The notes under the pieces were generated by a model. The model ran no database searches. It worked only from the letters and a program-made list of their open reading frames with translations, and was not told where the DNA came from. 64,000 nt of DNA from Hymenoscyphus infarciens (Eukaryota > Ascomycota > Leotiomycetes > Helotiales > Helotiaceae), in assembly GCA_001414345.1 (NCBI GenBank), contig LLCB01000142.1, positions 104,495-168,494 of the forward strand, given 5' to 3'. Positions 22,426 to 34,146 of the stretch are shown one piece after another. Position numbers and translations under genes: made by a program. The stretch's first letter is position 1. Every line of letters starts with the position of its first letter.

Positions 22426-24355
22426 ATGACTTCCGACATAAGCGACAAGAACCAGCCCGAGACCGATGGCTCGACTGATATCGAAGAAGCACTACGCACA
22501 GAGACATCTGAGGATGTACCGCCAGATGGAGGTTACGGTTGGGTGTGTGTCGCATGTGTATTTCTGATCAATGCGCATACTTGGGGTGTCAACAGCGTAA
22601 GTTTTTGCGAAAGGAGGTTACGATGAGGAGATGGTAAGACGCCCGGTCATTGCTCTTGGTCACCCGCTGTATCAAGCAAAATCATTGCTCGAGAAGGTTT
22701 CGGAGACTGAAAGACTCAGTTTCTTTCTGGTCCTAAATCTTCTCGATCAAGGATTGATTGCGATTACTCAAAAGTGTCTCGCACAATAAAGATAATGGGT
22801 GGCGAAGAGCAATGACCAAACTTCTCACTGTAAAATCGACTTGGGGAGTCTGTGGATTGTCTCTACCTATGCGCTCGATAATCTTGGGGCTAACTATCTT
22901 TCCAGTCTTACGGTGTATTTCTTGCTCATTATCTAGAAGCCAATACCTTCCCAGGAGCAACTTCCCTCGAATATGCCTTTGTTGGTGGTCTTTCCATCTC
23001 AACAGGTCTTGGTGTCGCTCCCTTGGCGACCCTCGTCATGCGAAAATTTGGCAACAAAACGGCACTCGGTGTTGGAATCGTTCTAGAGACGGCTGGCCTT
23101 TTGGGTGCTTCTTGGGCAACTGAGATATGGCATTTATTCCTGGCACAAGGAATTGCTTTCGGACTCGGCATGGGTTTCCTCTTCGTCGCCAGTGTTACGA
23201 TTATACCCCAGTGGTTCCTCAAGAAACGATCTTTCGCAAACAGTATTGGGGCAGCGGGAAGTGGTATTGGCGGACTGGTGTACTCGCTTGCGACAAATGC
23301 GATGATTCAGTCTATTGGATTGAACTGGGCTTTTCGGATACTTGCGATATTGGCATTTGCAGTCAATACCATATGCACAATCCTGGTGAAAGATGTAAGT
23401 TCTGGTCTTTCAATTTCTTTTTACCTTGCTTATGCAGGCTCAATTGTTCCACGACTTGCTCAGCTCTTTTTGGGGCTGTTGTGGAACTTCGTTTATTCCC
23501 CTTCGCCATTTCGGGAATGCATAACTAACTTCCAAATAGCGCAACAAACACATTGGCACCGTTCAAGTCCCATTTGACATCACCCTCCTCAAACGCCCTC
23601 AAGTCTTACTCGTCCTCGGATGGGGATTCTTCAGCATGTTGGGTTACATCGTTCTCTTATTCTCTCTCCCAAGTTATGCCAGAAGCGTCGGTCTATCCGC
23701 AAAACAGGGTTCCGTCATTGGAGCCATACTGAATCTTGGCCAAGGTAAGTTATCCAAATCATTGATCCCAAAGCAACAAATTTAACAAATACCCACAGGC
23801 CTTGGTCGTCCATTCGTCGGTTATTTCAGCGATGCATTCGGTCGAATCAATATGGCCGGAACATGCACTTTCCTAGCCGGCCTCTTCTGCTTCATAATCT
23901 GGATCTTCGCAAAGTCCTACGGCGTCCTGATCTTCTTCGCCCTCATAGTCGGAACAGTATCCGGAACCTTCTGGGCCACAATTGCCCCCGTTTCCGCCGA
24001 AGTAGTAGGTATCCAAATCCTACCCTCCATCTTATCCCTTGTATGGATTGCTCTTGTACTGCCTTGTACGTTTGCGGAACCTATTGCGTTGCAGTTGAGG
24101 AAAACCAGCGGGGATGTGTTTTTGGATGCGCAGATTTTTACGGGGTTTATGTATGTGGGGGCTGCGTTGTGTATGTGGTTTTTGAGGGCTTGGATGGTGA
24201 GGGAGCGGGAGAGGAAGTTGGCTGAGAAGGTTGTGGGGAGGCAGAGGGGGGTTCTGGGAGAGGGGGAGGGAGAGGGAGAGGGGTTGGGAAGGATGGTTAG
24301 TAGGGCTACTACTGTGGAGAAGGTTAAGGGTTTATGGGTTTGGGAGAGGGTTTGA
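22426..24355 (+). CDS. MFS transporter, monocarboxylate-porter type
   Basis: Four exons, 22426-22596, 22906-23394, 23540-23744 and 23799-24355, join in phase into 473 aa. The signature PPDGGYGWVCV before the first helix is typical of fungal MCT-like permeases (Mch family). Twelve hydrophobic segments are expected; clear ones include FLINAHTWGVNSSYGVF, GVGIVLETAGLLGASWA, GIAFGLGMGFLFVASV, GWGFFSMLGYIVLLFSL and IFFALIVGTVSGTFWA. Loop motifs RPFVGYFSDAFGR and the cytosolic LKKRSFANSIGAAGSGIGG are present. Substrate is not determinable; relatives carry riboflavin, monocarboxylates or are orphans. The 309-nt first intron is unusually long for this locus. The C-terminal tail has a Gly/Glu low-complexity run. 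Confidence 0.9.
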
Positions 24356-25323
24356 AATTGATGAGATGATGAATGCGAGGAGAGGTGGGATGAGATGAGG
24401 CGAGAGAGAGGAGGGAGACATATACCCATATTTTTTGATTGTTCAGTTTGTGCGCGATTTACATGACATAAAAGTGAAAGACGAGAAGAGTTAGTAATTA
24501 ATGGATCTTCATTTATTTGGTTCAAGTTGTTTATTGCCTGGCTTACCAGGCTTACTCGTGCCCCAACCATTTGGCCCCCAAACATGAGGTTCCTCTCTCG
24601 GCTTCCCTCATAGTATTTAGTGATAATTAGTGTCTTCCGTTCTCGATGAGTTTTTACAAAAACACCAATCGTCAGCAGCATTAAACCTTGATTTTCATCA
24701 CTCTTGTCATTCTATTCCACTTGATACATTCCCACGATAATTCTGAGGAGCCAATGATGGCTTTTCATGGCTGAAGTTTAGTGTAACTTGGGCGGCTGTT
24801 GCCTAGAGTGTATGAAAAAGCGGCACTGTAGTGTAGGTACTAGTTTGATGCTGCCTTGATGGCTTCCCAGACCCCGTGACTTGGCGTTTTCCTCGCGTTC
24901 CAATATATAGGCTTCTCCGACTTCCAGAATAACTTCAACCACATCCGCAACACACGAAAGCAATTCTACTTTGGTAATTGCTACAGCGATTGTTGCCACT
25001 TTGCTTTCTTCACCTCTCTGAAGACCACTCACGGTATTTCCATAGCCCTCGCCGCGACCTCGATCGTTCTTCACGCGTCCTCGCAGCCACGGACAGAGCA
25101 GTTTTATGTCTTTATCCATAAGTCTCTTTTGTTCCAACAGAGGTCAGTTTTCCCACAATCCAACAGATAAGTTCGCAAGTTTCCTTACCTCCTTTCTAGT
25201 CTGAGAAACCGCTTCGTCTTTGCAAACCAACAAACAGTCGCAACCCCAAGGTCTGATCAGAAACAAACCCGAAGCAAGACCACTCCCTTGACGTTCACAA
25301 ATTAAACACTTTTGACCTCGACA
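24356..25323. other. Intergenic region between the MFS and 2EXR-like genes
   Basis: A minus-strand frame at 24778-25137 has no early ATG and no family resemblance, so it is not called. No repeat or RNA is recognised. Confidence 0.35.
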
Positions 25324-26476
25324 ATGAACCTTTCCATCAAATCAACCGGCAGACAAACAACTATCAGAATGCCTAAAACCAAGGGTTCCAAGAAAGAGCC
25401 CGAGGCCAAGAAGGTGTCGCAACCTTCCGTTCCAGAAGGTATTTATCTTTTTCTTCAGATGACGTCGATCCCACGATTCATTGCCATCACGACATTCCTA
25501 GCTAACTAGCTCTTAGGCAATACACGAGACCAACCACCAAAGCAACTGCCACAACAATCTCAAAACGCACTCCTTATGAAGCTGTCAACGGAGGTACGGT
25601 TTATGATTTTTGAGTACATCGTTCTCCGCAACAAAAATATCCGAATCTGCACTCCGTCAACGAAGAAGCACCGGGGGTATCCTTCGTTTGCTTTCCGAAC
25701 CACTTGCAATTTGCGGCTCGTCAACAAGCAAATATACTCGGAAGTCAACAGTTTGTTCTACACCTATAACTGCATTGTCATCGGCAACGGAAGTTGGCGT
25801 ACGGTCGGGTGAGTTGACTAGTAGTCAGATTTATTTTTGTCCCTCCCCCAAAAGCCCCCTGGAGCCCATGGTGCCACCCGGTGGGTGTGTTTGGACGAGG
25901 CTTTGGGTCTTCCCTATCCCATTAGTGGAGGGAATTGCACTGACATATCCCAGATGTGTTAACCTCGATGCATTGCAGCGTTTCGTCGCTTGTGTTCCCG
26001 CACCCCACCTGGCTCAAATCCGCGAGATGAGACTGGAATTCGGTATCACAAAGATTTTGGGTTCTACGAACGAGGAGGAATTCACACCTCAGGGTAATGA
26101 CAATGATCTTATGACTCTCGCTCGCACTGTGACCAGAAGGTTCACGGGAGTTACTAAACTCGAACTATGCATCCCCAGAATTGCCGAATACTCCGAAGCT
26201 AGCAGCCCTTACATCCGGCGAAAGGTAGTTGTCCAGGGCTTCTGGTTTGCCCGCACAGAAGAGCGTTATACTTTTTTGCGCAGGTTGACGACGGAAAAGA
26301 AGTGGCCAAGTTTTATCAATTTGTTGTTGAAGCTCGAGAGGTTGGAATACATCGATGCGGGTATTTTCAAACAAGAGTTCCAGAAGTCTTTACAACAATC
26401 TGTAGAGAATTCACAGGCGGCGGGGCGTGTTACTGTTCTACACAGCTGGAAACTAAAGAAGCATTTCGTGCTCTAA
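25324..26476 (+). CDS. 2EXR/F-box-like domain protein
   Basis: Three exons, 25324-25438, 25517-25808 and 25954-26476, join in phase into about 309 aa. The N-terminal 50 residues are basic and Gln/Pro-rich. Next comes LSTEVRFMIFEYIVL, which resembles the start of the fungal 2EXR and F-box-like domains (usual form LPxEVRxxIYxYLL), then FRTTCNLRLVNKQIYSEVNSLFY, the usual second block. Such proteins are very numerous in Pezizomycotina, and their function is mostly unknown. The second intron was chosen because it joins GNGSWRTVG to CVNLDALQRFVACVP in phase; the intervening 145 nt also has an open alternative frame, so an unspliced or alternatively spliced form is possible. Confidence 0.7.
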
Positions 26477-26764
26477 AGTTGGGGAGACATGTACCTATGT
26501 AATGATTGGAGCACCCTCGAAATTTGCAACGGTATCTTATCTATACCGTACTTTGAACCATAGAACTACTTGGGGGAACCTGCGGATCTTGATAATTCAT
26601 AAATCAATACGGAATGAGTGACTATATTTAATACTAAAAAGGTATACAAATACAATGACTTGACCAAAAAAACTTTTCCCAGACACAGACAACCAACACC
26701 TCTCCATCACTGCCCGTCTACCAATAGCCCCCTCAAATTATAGTCTAATAATCCGATTGCCAAT
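26477..26764. other. Convergent intergenic spacer
   Basis: AT-rich sequence between the 3' ends of the 2EXR-like gene (+) and the small secreted protein gene (-). No feature is recognised. Confidence 0.3.
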
Positions 26765-27250
26765 TCAGCAGTCGAATTGACAATACCACTCAGTGTCCCA
26801 GTTGCCCCCTCTATTTTGGCTGTACTTGTAACAATCGTTTCCATTCCATTTCTGGTTTCCATAAGTAAGATCAATACCACCCTTGGCGGGAGAGTCCTTG
26901 CTGCGAACACTAGGAGACCACCAGATCGTGAAGTCGGGTCCTTTGGTGGTTGAGACAACTTGTGATGCGGGTTTGTTGGCTTCCCAGTGGCCCATGTTCT
27001 TTCCTTCTTTGTCGACAATATCGACAAACCATCTTACGTTTGAAACAATTCTCCCACCTAGGAAGTTTGAAGGTCAGCCAAGTCAGCGAAAGGAGAGAAT
27101 GATGCTCTTACCAGTAATTCTGATGTTGGCGTCGCACTTGTTTGCTTGCCAGTCTGCACGAGTCTCCAAGGCAGTTTCTTGAGAAGCTGTGGGTGCAGCA
27201 AAGGCGACACCAGCGGAAAGGATAGCGATGAGGACGTTCTTGGAAAACAT
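26765..27250 (-). CDS. Small secreted protein
   Basis: Two exons, 27250-27112 and 27057-26765, join in phase into 143 aa. A clear signal peptide (MFSKNVLIAILSAGVAFAAP) is followed by a short pro-like segment and a mature chain of about 120 residues with four cysteines, many Trp and Gly, and a C terminus NWDTEWYCQFDC. I do not recognise the fold. Size, secretion signal and terminal Cys pattern fit apoplastic or effector-like proteins of plant-associated fungi, but a structural or enzymatic role is equally possible. The 5' region (27300-27440) is full of short GAATGA/GAGATG repeats. Confidence 0.8.
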
Positions 27251-28470
27251 TTTGAAATGTGGTGACTTTTTGAAAAAGTGGTTGGGTAATAGAAAGTGGT
27301 TTGACGGAAAGGTGATGAATGAATGTGTTTAGTCGAAGAAGCAATGCCCAAGTCGAAGAAGTAATGAATTGAATGAATGTGATAAATGAGATGGAATGAG
27401 ATGAAAGAGATGAAAGAGATGGAATGAGATGCTTTGGTAAAGGTATGATACCAGACATACTTATACTACCTTTGATGATTTGGAAGAATCTACCTCTTTG
27501 CTGAATAACTTCACATAGTTAAATTCCATAGGCACCTTCGTACTGCTTACTGTGCTTCTACCTCAAAAATCTATAAGTATTCTGCCGCAGCCTGCAAGAG
27601 GATTTCTAAAATCTTGAATTGATATCACCATGCAGTTCGCGGACGGGGGTTTGGAAATCCTTTCAGTGTTCCCCAACCGAGGACCTAAGCTTGTAACTGT
27701 GCCTCACCCTACCAAAAGAAGAATTGTTTGCCACACATTGATTGGAAGAACCAGAATAAATTACAGCATAAATCTTCCGTAGCCATTTTGCCTCATGAAG
27801 AAGTTTTTGTTTATACGTTGTTCATTTCAATCTCATATGTTTACAGACGGAAAATAGATCTTTTTTTTTTCCGTCGTCGTGCATTTCACTTACCTAGAAG
27901 ATACGTGCGGCTGCGCATTTCTAAAATTGCTCGTTCCTATTCCTTCTATTGGTTAGGCCACCAGATTTGTTCCTCCGTCTAAAGTGGCACAGCGGCAGGG
28001 AATGGAAACTTTAATTTGGCTGCGGCAAATGCGAAGCAATTATCAATTGTAGTAACTATTAAAATTCAGAAATAGATACATCGCTTCCTGCTTTCTTTCT
28101 CCGCCTTTTTTCCCCCCTTAAAGAATAACGCACTCCAGAGCCTCTTGTTCTCACAGTGCTCACGGAATCACCAGAGCGGCGGCGCCTGAGGCTCTGCGCG
28201 TAAAAGTTTTGCCGCTCGTATCCTGGCTCTGATGAGATGAATTTACGGAAAGGGATTTAAAAGATCGTTAAAATTCAGCCTTAGTTATCTCGCTTCTGTA
28301 TAGTTCGCTTCACCTTGGACAAAGGAAGTTACGAGAAAGTGTTTTATGTAAAAGTTCTCTATGTAATACTATTTGTTGTACATGTGCTAAGAAATTAAAA
28401 GGTTACCTATGAAGAAGACGAGTGTGCTAGAAGGAGATTCTCAGGTACAAAACCAAAGCCTGGAGTCTTA
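27251..28470. other. Intergenic stretch
   Basis: No gene is supported. 27320-27440 carries GAATGA and GAGATGAAA short repeats. The frame at 27728-27982 has no family signal. The rest holds no recognisable element until the second MITE. Confidence 0.4.
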
Positions 28471-28892
28471 GGGCCTGTTTGGCTCGCATAAATATATGCA
28501 TGGGTATTTAACGAGATGTCCTAAATAGTGACCTCGTATAAGTTAGTGCATCTTATCAATTGTTCCTTAATATATTAAGTGATCGTTTAGCTCGTAGTAT
28601 ATATCCTTATATATATCTTCTTAGTAAGTAGCATAGATAGGCGTCTTAGCAGTAAGAAAACATATATATATAAAGTTTTAAAGATTTATATCTCTAGAGG
28701 TCTAAATCTTTTTTTAGTACATATCCAATTTCTATATACACTAAGATATACGAGGATAACCGAGGGATTTGCATCACTTTTAAATATGCATGCCAAACAC
28801 TGGTGCATATATGTAATTAGTGCATATATATATATATTACCTCCTGATTTCTGGTGATGCATATCCTTGATATACACGAGCCAAACAAGCCC
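28471..28892 (-). mobile_element. 422-bp PIF/Harbinger-like MITE, copy 2 (inverted relative to copy 1)
   Basis: The left terminus GGGCCTGTTTGGCTCG (28471-28486) is identical to copy 1; the right terminus (28877-28892) differs by one base. The flanking TTA (28468-28470 and 28893-28895) is a 3-bp target duplication. The interior aligns with the reverse complement of copy 1 (for example, the block around GTCCTAAATAGTGACC). It lies just downstream of a broken kelch gene. Confidence 0.85.
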
Positions 28893-29172
28893 TTAACTAA
28901 ACAAGTGACTTCTATGAATTGTTAACAAAGCTCACACTCTAAACAGATTTTCAGCAGTTCTTACCTTTCAGCTACATCTAGCTCCTAGGGGCTTGCACGT
29001 TGAATAAAAACAGTATCGACGGACCAATCCCGATACAACCTGATCATGAACCTTGACCCAATTGAATAACGGGAGGGAGAGAATAAATTCATCTCCAAAT
29101 GCTTCTTTTGCACTTCTTCCCCCATAAATAAAGCTGAGAGGAAGGGAATATCAGAATGAGTAGACTTTGAGC

Positions 29173-29635
29173 TTACATTTCATGGGTACCTGTATTCCCG
29201 GTAACAGCCACTGCACAGAATGAAACTCTAAAGGATGGTGGGTGCATTTCTAATTACCTCTTGGGAAAACCACTTGTCATTGTGAGGATCATTGACTGTG
29301 ATATTTTGGAATGAACAAAACGACGTCATAGAATAAAGGGTTGAAGCACTGGCATCAAACCCACCAAGAAAGACAAGTAACTCCCGATATTTCAGGTCTG
29401 GGGCAGGAACTTTGACAATGTGTGCACCCGAACTCGTTCCCCGGTTACCAAGGCCTACACTAGATCGCTTATCCCATTCTCCGAAGGACATATTGAACTT
29501 GGTGATTCCTGGTTTTGAAATTTCTTTGGTAGTGGACTTGTCAGTGCAAGGAGTGATTCCACCACCGATGTAATATCCAACGCCTTCAATTGTCGTATCG
29601 CACCCGTAAGCTGGTCTGGAAAGTTGGAAAAACAA
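29173..29635 (-). pseudogene. Relic of a kelch-repeat protein, C-terminal part
   Basis: The minus-strand frame 29635-29228 carries a kelch-like pattern: GVGYYIGG, then FNMSFGEWDKR, RGTSSGAHIVKVP, LLVFLGG and ITVNDPHNDKWFSQE, as in fungal kelch proteins (blade start with GG, then W, then VYDP..WYSQ). The expected continuation after WFSQ (A-TG) is visible as AVTGNTGTHEM in 29210-29173 after a plausible acceptor, but the phase does not match the GTAATT donor at 29257, and no upstream blades or start are found. I infer a truncated, frameshifted remnant beside the MITE. A partly functional gene with unseen exons cannot be excluded. Confidence 0.5.
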
Positions 29636-29725
29636 TCAAGAGTAGAAAGGAGCATCATCTAAAACTTTTCCACTCGAGCCATCTCACCGTAAAAGAAAGT
29701 ATGTACATTCCAAAACATCTAGACA

Positions 29726-31780
29726 CTATCTCCTTATCCCCTCATCAGCTCCTCTACTTTCAGTTTTCTCTCCATCTCCAAGATTTAAACCATTCACCTC
29801 CTCCCTGCTCACCGCCCCACTACTCACCCTTTCAACCCCCTCGTCTACACATCCATCTTCCGCATCCCCAACACTCTTCTTCCCTTTAAGTCCCCAACCC
29901 CCTCTCCACCCAGCCCATCCCCTCTCCCACGGTCCCCTGACCAGAACAACCAACACTGCCGCTCCAACAAGTCCCATACTCGTCCCACCAGCAGCTTTCC
30001 ACCCTCCAAGAGCATAAACATGATTACCAACCGCCGTCCCAATAAGCTGGCCACAAAAAACAGCAACCATATAAGCGGTATTGACCCGATTCCTAGCCAG
30101 GGGCGCGATAGCATAGATAGCCGTCCGATTGGCAATCTGCGATGTTTGGAGACCAAAGTCGAGGAGGAAGGCGCAGATTACAGGACCAGCGAGGGAGAAT
30201 GTGCCGATGAAGGTCGAGATTGTGAGGCCGATAAAGACTTGGTATGTACATTAGTTGTGAAGTTTGGCAAGGAGGAATGGGGATTGTATTGTGGTTTTGT
30301 GGGACAGCGGGATGGAAGAAGAGTCAGGAGTCTTACTGTATATACATCCAAGAAGGACAGAGTGGAGGGATGGGAGTTTGTCGATGACCCAACGTGCTGT
30401 AAATGAATTCATCAGTTCGGGTGTTTGAGAAAATTTCCGGAGTTTGAATAGAGAACAGAGAGCAGAACGAGAATGATATGAACATACAATAAATAGGCCC
30501 ACACATGATAGAAGCAATCCCAATGAGCGCAAAAAGCCCAATTTGAACCGGATCATACCCATAAGGCTCCCCCGCCAACAAAAACGTCAACGTCGTCCAG
30601 AAACTGGTAAAAGTCGTAGAAACGCAAACAGCAACCACACAAGCCTGTACCAAAACGGGTTCCTTCATCAACATAGTCACAATACTCCAAAGCATCTTAA
30701 AGTAATTCAATCCCGCTGGATTGGTAGAAGGGTAATCAGGCATGAAGAGCCAGAGGAGAACGAAGATTAGATATTGCAGTGCGAGAGAGAGGAAGTAGAC
30801 TGAACGCCAGGAGGTGTATTGGGTGAGGATCCCGGAGAGGAGACGTGCGATGAGCATGCCGAGGAGGAGACCGGAGACCATTATTGAGAGAGCGGTGGCA
30901 CGACGGTGAGGAGGCGCAAGATCCCCAACGAGGGGGAGCATGAGTTGGGGTGTTACGGTTGTTAAAGCGGTTATGAATGAGAGGGTTAGGAAGACGGGGT
31001 AGGATGTTGTGACGCAGAGGCCTAGCCACTGTTGGTTCCATGTTAGTGAGATCTGAGTTGGGACAGAGGGGCGTAGGGTATTGAAGGTAGACCTACAACT
31101 GTTGCAGTGAAGAAGACCAGAAGGAGGACGAATGGTCGGCGTTCGAATATGTCGCCTAGAGGGCATAGGAAGAGAAGGCCACAAGCATAGCCGGCTTGCA
31201 TGATTGTCGGTACGAGAGAGGCTGCTTCATCTGAGATGTTGAATTCTTCTGCTAGAACATTGAGGATCGGATGGTTGTAGTAAAGATTGGCGACGGTAAA
31301 AGTGCAAGCCTTAGCAATTTCTTAGCTTCTCAAGATCATGGCAAAAAAGAGAACATTGGAGATTTGAGTCAAACAGGCTCACTTTTCCTCTTGTGGGATA
31401 TTACATGAAGATAGCGGTTGCAATGAATGAAGAAAGAGGATGTTCTCGTTGGAGTATTTACTTTCAAGTACTTGTCCAGAGTGACACCCCTTCCCTCGTC
31501 TTGAAACAGGAATAGTTAAACTTACAAATCCAAATAAAAGATTCAATGCCATGTTAAACTTCGGAGGCTTTTCGGGATCCCACCTACACCGTTTGGGCGT
31601 CCAAGTGACGAGTTTCCATATCTTCTTAGCCAATTCGTTCTCTCTCATTCCCTTCCTCTCATCTTCGATTGCTTCGGAGATGGGCTCTTTCGCATCATCA
31701 TCATTCCCTCTCTTGCTCAACGCCTTCTCCTCAACGGCTGCCAAAGGCCTGATTCCCGCCTCAGGGGTTGCTTCAGCCAT
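29726..31780 (-). CDS. MFS transporter (bacterial-type arabinose-efflux-like family)
   Basis: Five minus-strand exons, 31780-31526, 31309-31097, 31028-30488, 30396-30337 and 30237-29726, join in phase into about 526 aa. Characteristic blocks are WTPKRCRWDPEKPPKFNM before the first helix, VANLYYNHPILNVLAEEF, MQAGYACGLLFLCPLGD, FERRPFVLLLVFFTATVW, DLAPPHRRATALSIMVSG, YTSWRSVYFLSLALQ and RNRVNTAYMVAVFCGQLIG. Fungal members of this group resemble prokaryotic drug/sugar efflux permeases; no substrate is known. The N-terminal 50 residues are charged and cytosolic. The last about 70 residues form a long hydrophilic tail. The first intron (216 nt) is long. Confidence 0.9.
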
Positions 31781-33400
31781 GATTGAATCGAGATCCTTAA
31801 CAGCATCCGAATGTGCACAAAGAGAATATCAAGAACAAATGATCAGATGAACGAAAACAAACACGCAGACAGGAGACAGACAGGCTCAGATGGTATAAGT
31901 GAAAGGATGAAGATACCCGATAACCCATCCAAATGATGAAATTTGGTGTCGATGGTGCAGTCGGCGGTTGCTTCTGCATGTACAGATTCATGCCAACCTC
32001 TGAGTGGCTGGATTTCCAAAATACAGAAGTAAACCCCACTTGGGTAGACGCACAGCGCCGGGAACCTTCTAAAAAGAGGTGTAGAAACTCTCGAAGAGGC
32101 AAAAGAGGGAAAGGCACCAAATGCTTGGCTGTTGGGTGGAGACAAATAGTGAGAAGAGGGGATTTCTATTGGCTGAGGACTTCCCCAGCTGATATTTTAC
32201 GATGGAGTGATTGGCTGGCTCCATCTATCCGATTGTCAAAAGTAGGTGACAAAAGTGGAGAGACTTGCAGCGGTGATATTCTGAAAGCTGGAGATTTCCG
32301 AGAAATCACATGATGTATAGTCATGTGACATACCTCCCCTCGAGGTCCCGTCATCCATGATTCTGGTGCTTATCTGTACCATGGGAAGACGAGTGGCCTT
32401 TTGGGCTGTTGAGGTTGAGGTTGAGAAAAATGTGTTGGAGGAAGAGTTTTAATGATAAAGATTATGAATGAAACTCACCAAGACGCTCCTAAATCTTGGA
32501 TAAAAGCAAACTACATGAGAACGGACGATGATCCGCAGCTACCAGTAAATAGGCAGCGTCTAGAACCAACCTCATTTGTATGAGTTGGCCTGTGCAGCAT
32601 CTAGTGGAAATCGCGTGGAGAGGGTGTTGTTGTGTTTCCCCAATCGGTCGAGGCCTGCAGCTGGTAACCTGTGACCTGTCTGCAGCAAGAGAGCCAACTC
32701 TCGGATTAATGAGGCAATTCCCAATTGCCGTGACGACCATCTTAGACTGGTGGCCTGTGTTCCTGTGCGATAAGAAAAGTAGTTGAAGCAATTTCCTTCT
32801 TCGGCAAGGGACGGATATTAGGAACTAGGCCGCACACAAGTAGCGCACTAAAAGGGGTTGTCGTGGCCAACGGCTGGAATGTTGGTCAGTCATTAAGGTA
32901 AATGCATGATTTGAGCTCCGAATAGCTTCAATTGTGGTGGGTAAAGTAGTTACGTAACAAGCTTTCGTATGCTCTCACGCGTATCAAGGAAATATAGAAA
33001 GCAACGGGCGAGACTCGTCTCGTTTGCGAGTTTGAAGCGAGTGTGCCATGTTGTTGATTGCAGCAACTTCAATGGAAGTCGAAACTTGGTATCGTGAATT
33101 GTGGCAGGTGATTGGTGTGGAGGCGCAATAGTGGGGCAGGTACCGTACCAGGATAAATGTTTGATGTGGCGCTAGCTTCCGCTATCTCCTGCAGGTGCTC
33201 CCATCTCACGATAACTTCCTTTCTTCCCCTTCCGTCCTCTCTCTCCTCTTTCCAAATTCTCGTCAACCGCTCAACTCCAACTCCAACCGCTCTACACAAA
33301 ACATCTTCACTGGCTCGTATCAATTGATCTCTGCATCTCGTCCTTCGTTCTTCCATCCGCTCATCGACTCTCCAACCGCTCGCCACCGCGACTCCACAAG
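31781..33400. other. Divergent intergenic region between the MFS and wall-protein genes
   Basis: No gene is supported. A perfect 8-bp inverted repeat, TCACATGA-7-TCATGTGA, lies at 32306-32328. Sequence at about 33105-33175 weakly resembles the GGTTCGTACC dispersed repeat on the minus strand. From 33195 to 33400 the plus strand is strongly pyrimidine-rich (CT tracts), a common feature of promoters of well-expressed fungal genes, here serving the wall-protein gene. Confidence 0.4.
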
Positions 33401-34146
33401 ATGTTTGCAAAGTCCTTCGTCGCCGTCGCGCTCCTCGCCGGCTCTGCGGCAGCAGTCACCAATGCCAACTCCACCATCATCCCAACCGCCGTCTCTGCGA
33501 CTACCAGATGTAAGTCGATCTATCGCTACAACGCATATCATCAGCAAGGACGAAGTAGTCGGCTGCTAACTTGTTCTCCCGCAGCGCAATGGTGTTCTGG
33601 TCAACAAAACACCTGCCCAATCCTCTGTGGTAGTCCAGCTCTAACCAAGACCAACGACTGCGCAGTGGTAAGTCAATCTTCTTGCTAGAAAAGGCAAAAC
33701 TCCACGACAACACTTACCCCGCGCCATCCACCATCATCTATACTGACTCGACCTTTCTCGTATAGGATACCTTGGTATTCGACTGTACCTGCAAGAACGG
33801 CTCCGCCCCAGGCCTCATGTACTACACCCAAACCATGCCAACCTTCATCTGCGAAGAGATCTTCAGCGAATGCATCCAGGCCGGTCAAAACGACGCACAA
33901 GCTCAAAAGCTCTGCACCGATGCCCACACTGCCAACTGCGGAACCCTCGATCCATCCAAGTACACCGCTCCAGCCTCCACAAGCTCTTCCGCCGTGGCCA
34001 GCGCAACATCATCCGTTGTCTCGGCAGCTACTGGCACCGTCTCTTCAAGTAGCTCCGCGGGTGCTGCTCAACCAACTGCCATTGGCGCACGAGATCTTGC
34101 CTCGGGTCTGATCGCTGCCGGTATTGCTGCCTTTGGTCTTCTATAA
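33401..34146 (+). CDS. DUF7707-like GPI-anchored cell wall protein
   Basis: Three exons, 33401-33509, 33585-33667 and 33766-34146, join in phase into 190 aa. Signal peptide MFAKSFVAVALLAGSAAAV is followed by a Cys-rich domain (WCSGQQNTCPILCG, FDCTCKNGSAPGLMYYTQTMP, ICEEIFSECI, CTDAHTANCG), which matches fungal secreted DUF7707 proteins. A Ser/Ala/Thr-rich stalk precedes a hydrophobic C terminus (LIAAGIAAFGLL), the pattern of GPI attachment. It is expected in the plasma membrane or wall; molecular function unknown. Confidence 0.9.

Noticed and set aside
22597..22905. Extra coding exon inside the first intron of the MCT-type MFS gene
   Set aside because: The 309-nt intron is long, but no frame in it continues the conserved GVNS-SYGVF junction, and the outer splice sites are in phase.
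24778..25137. 119-codon minus-strand frame
   Set aside because: Starts with a non-ATG codon, has no family resemblance, and overlaps the promoter side of the 2EXR-like gene.
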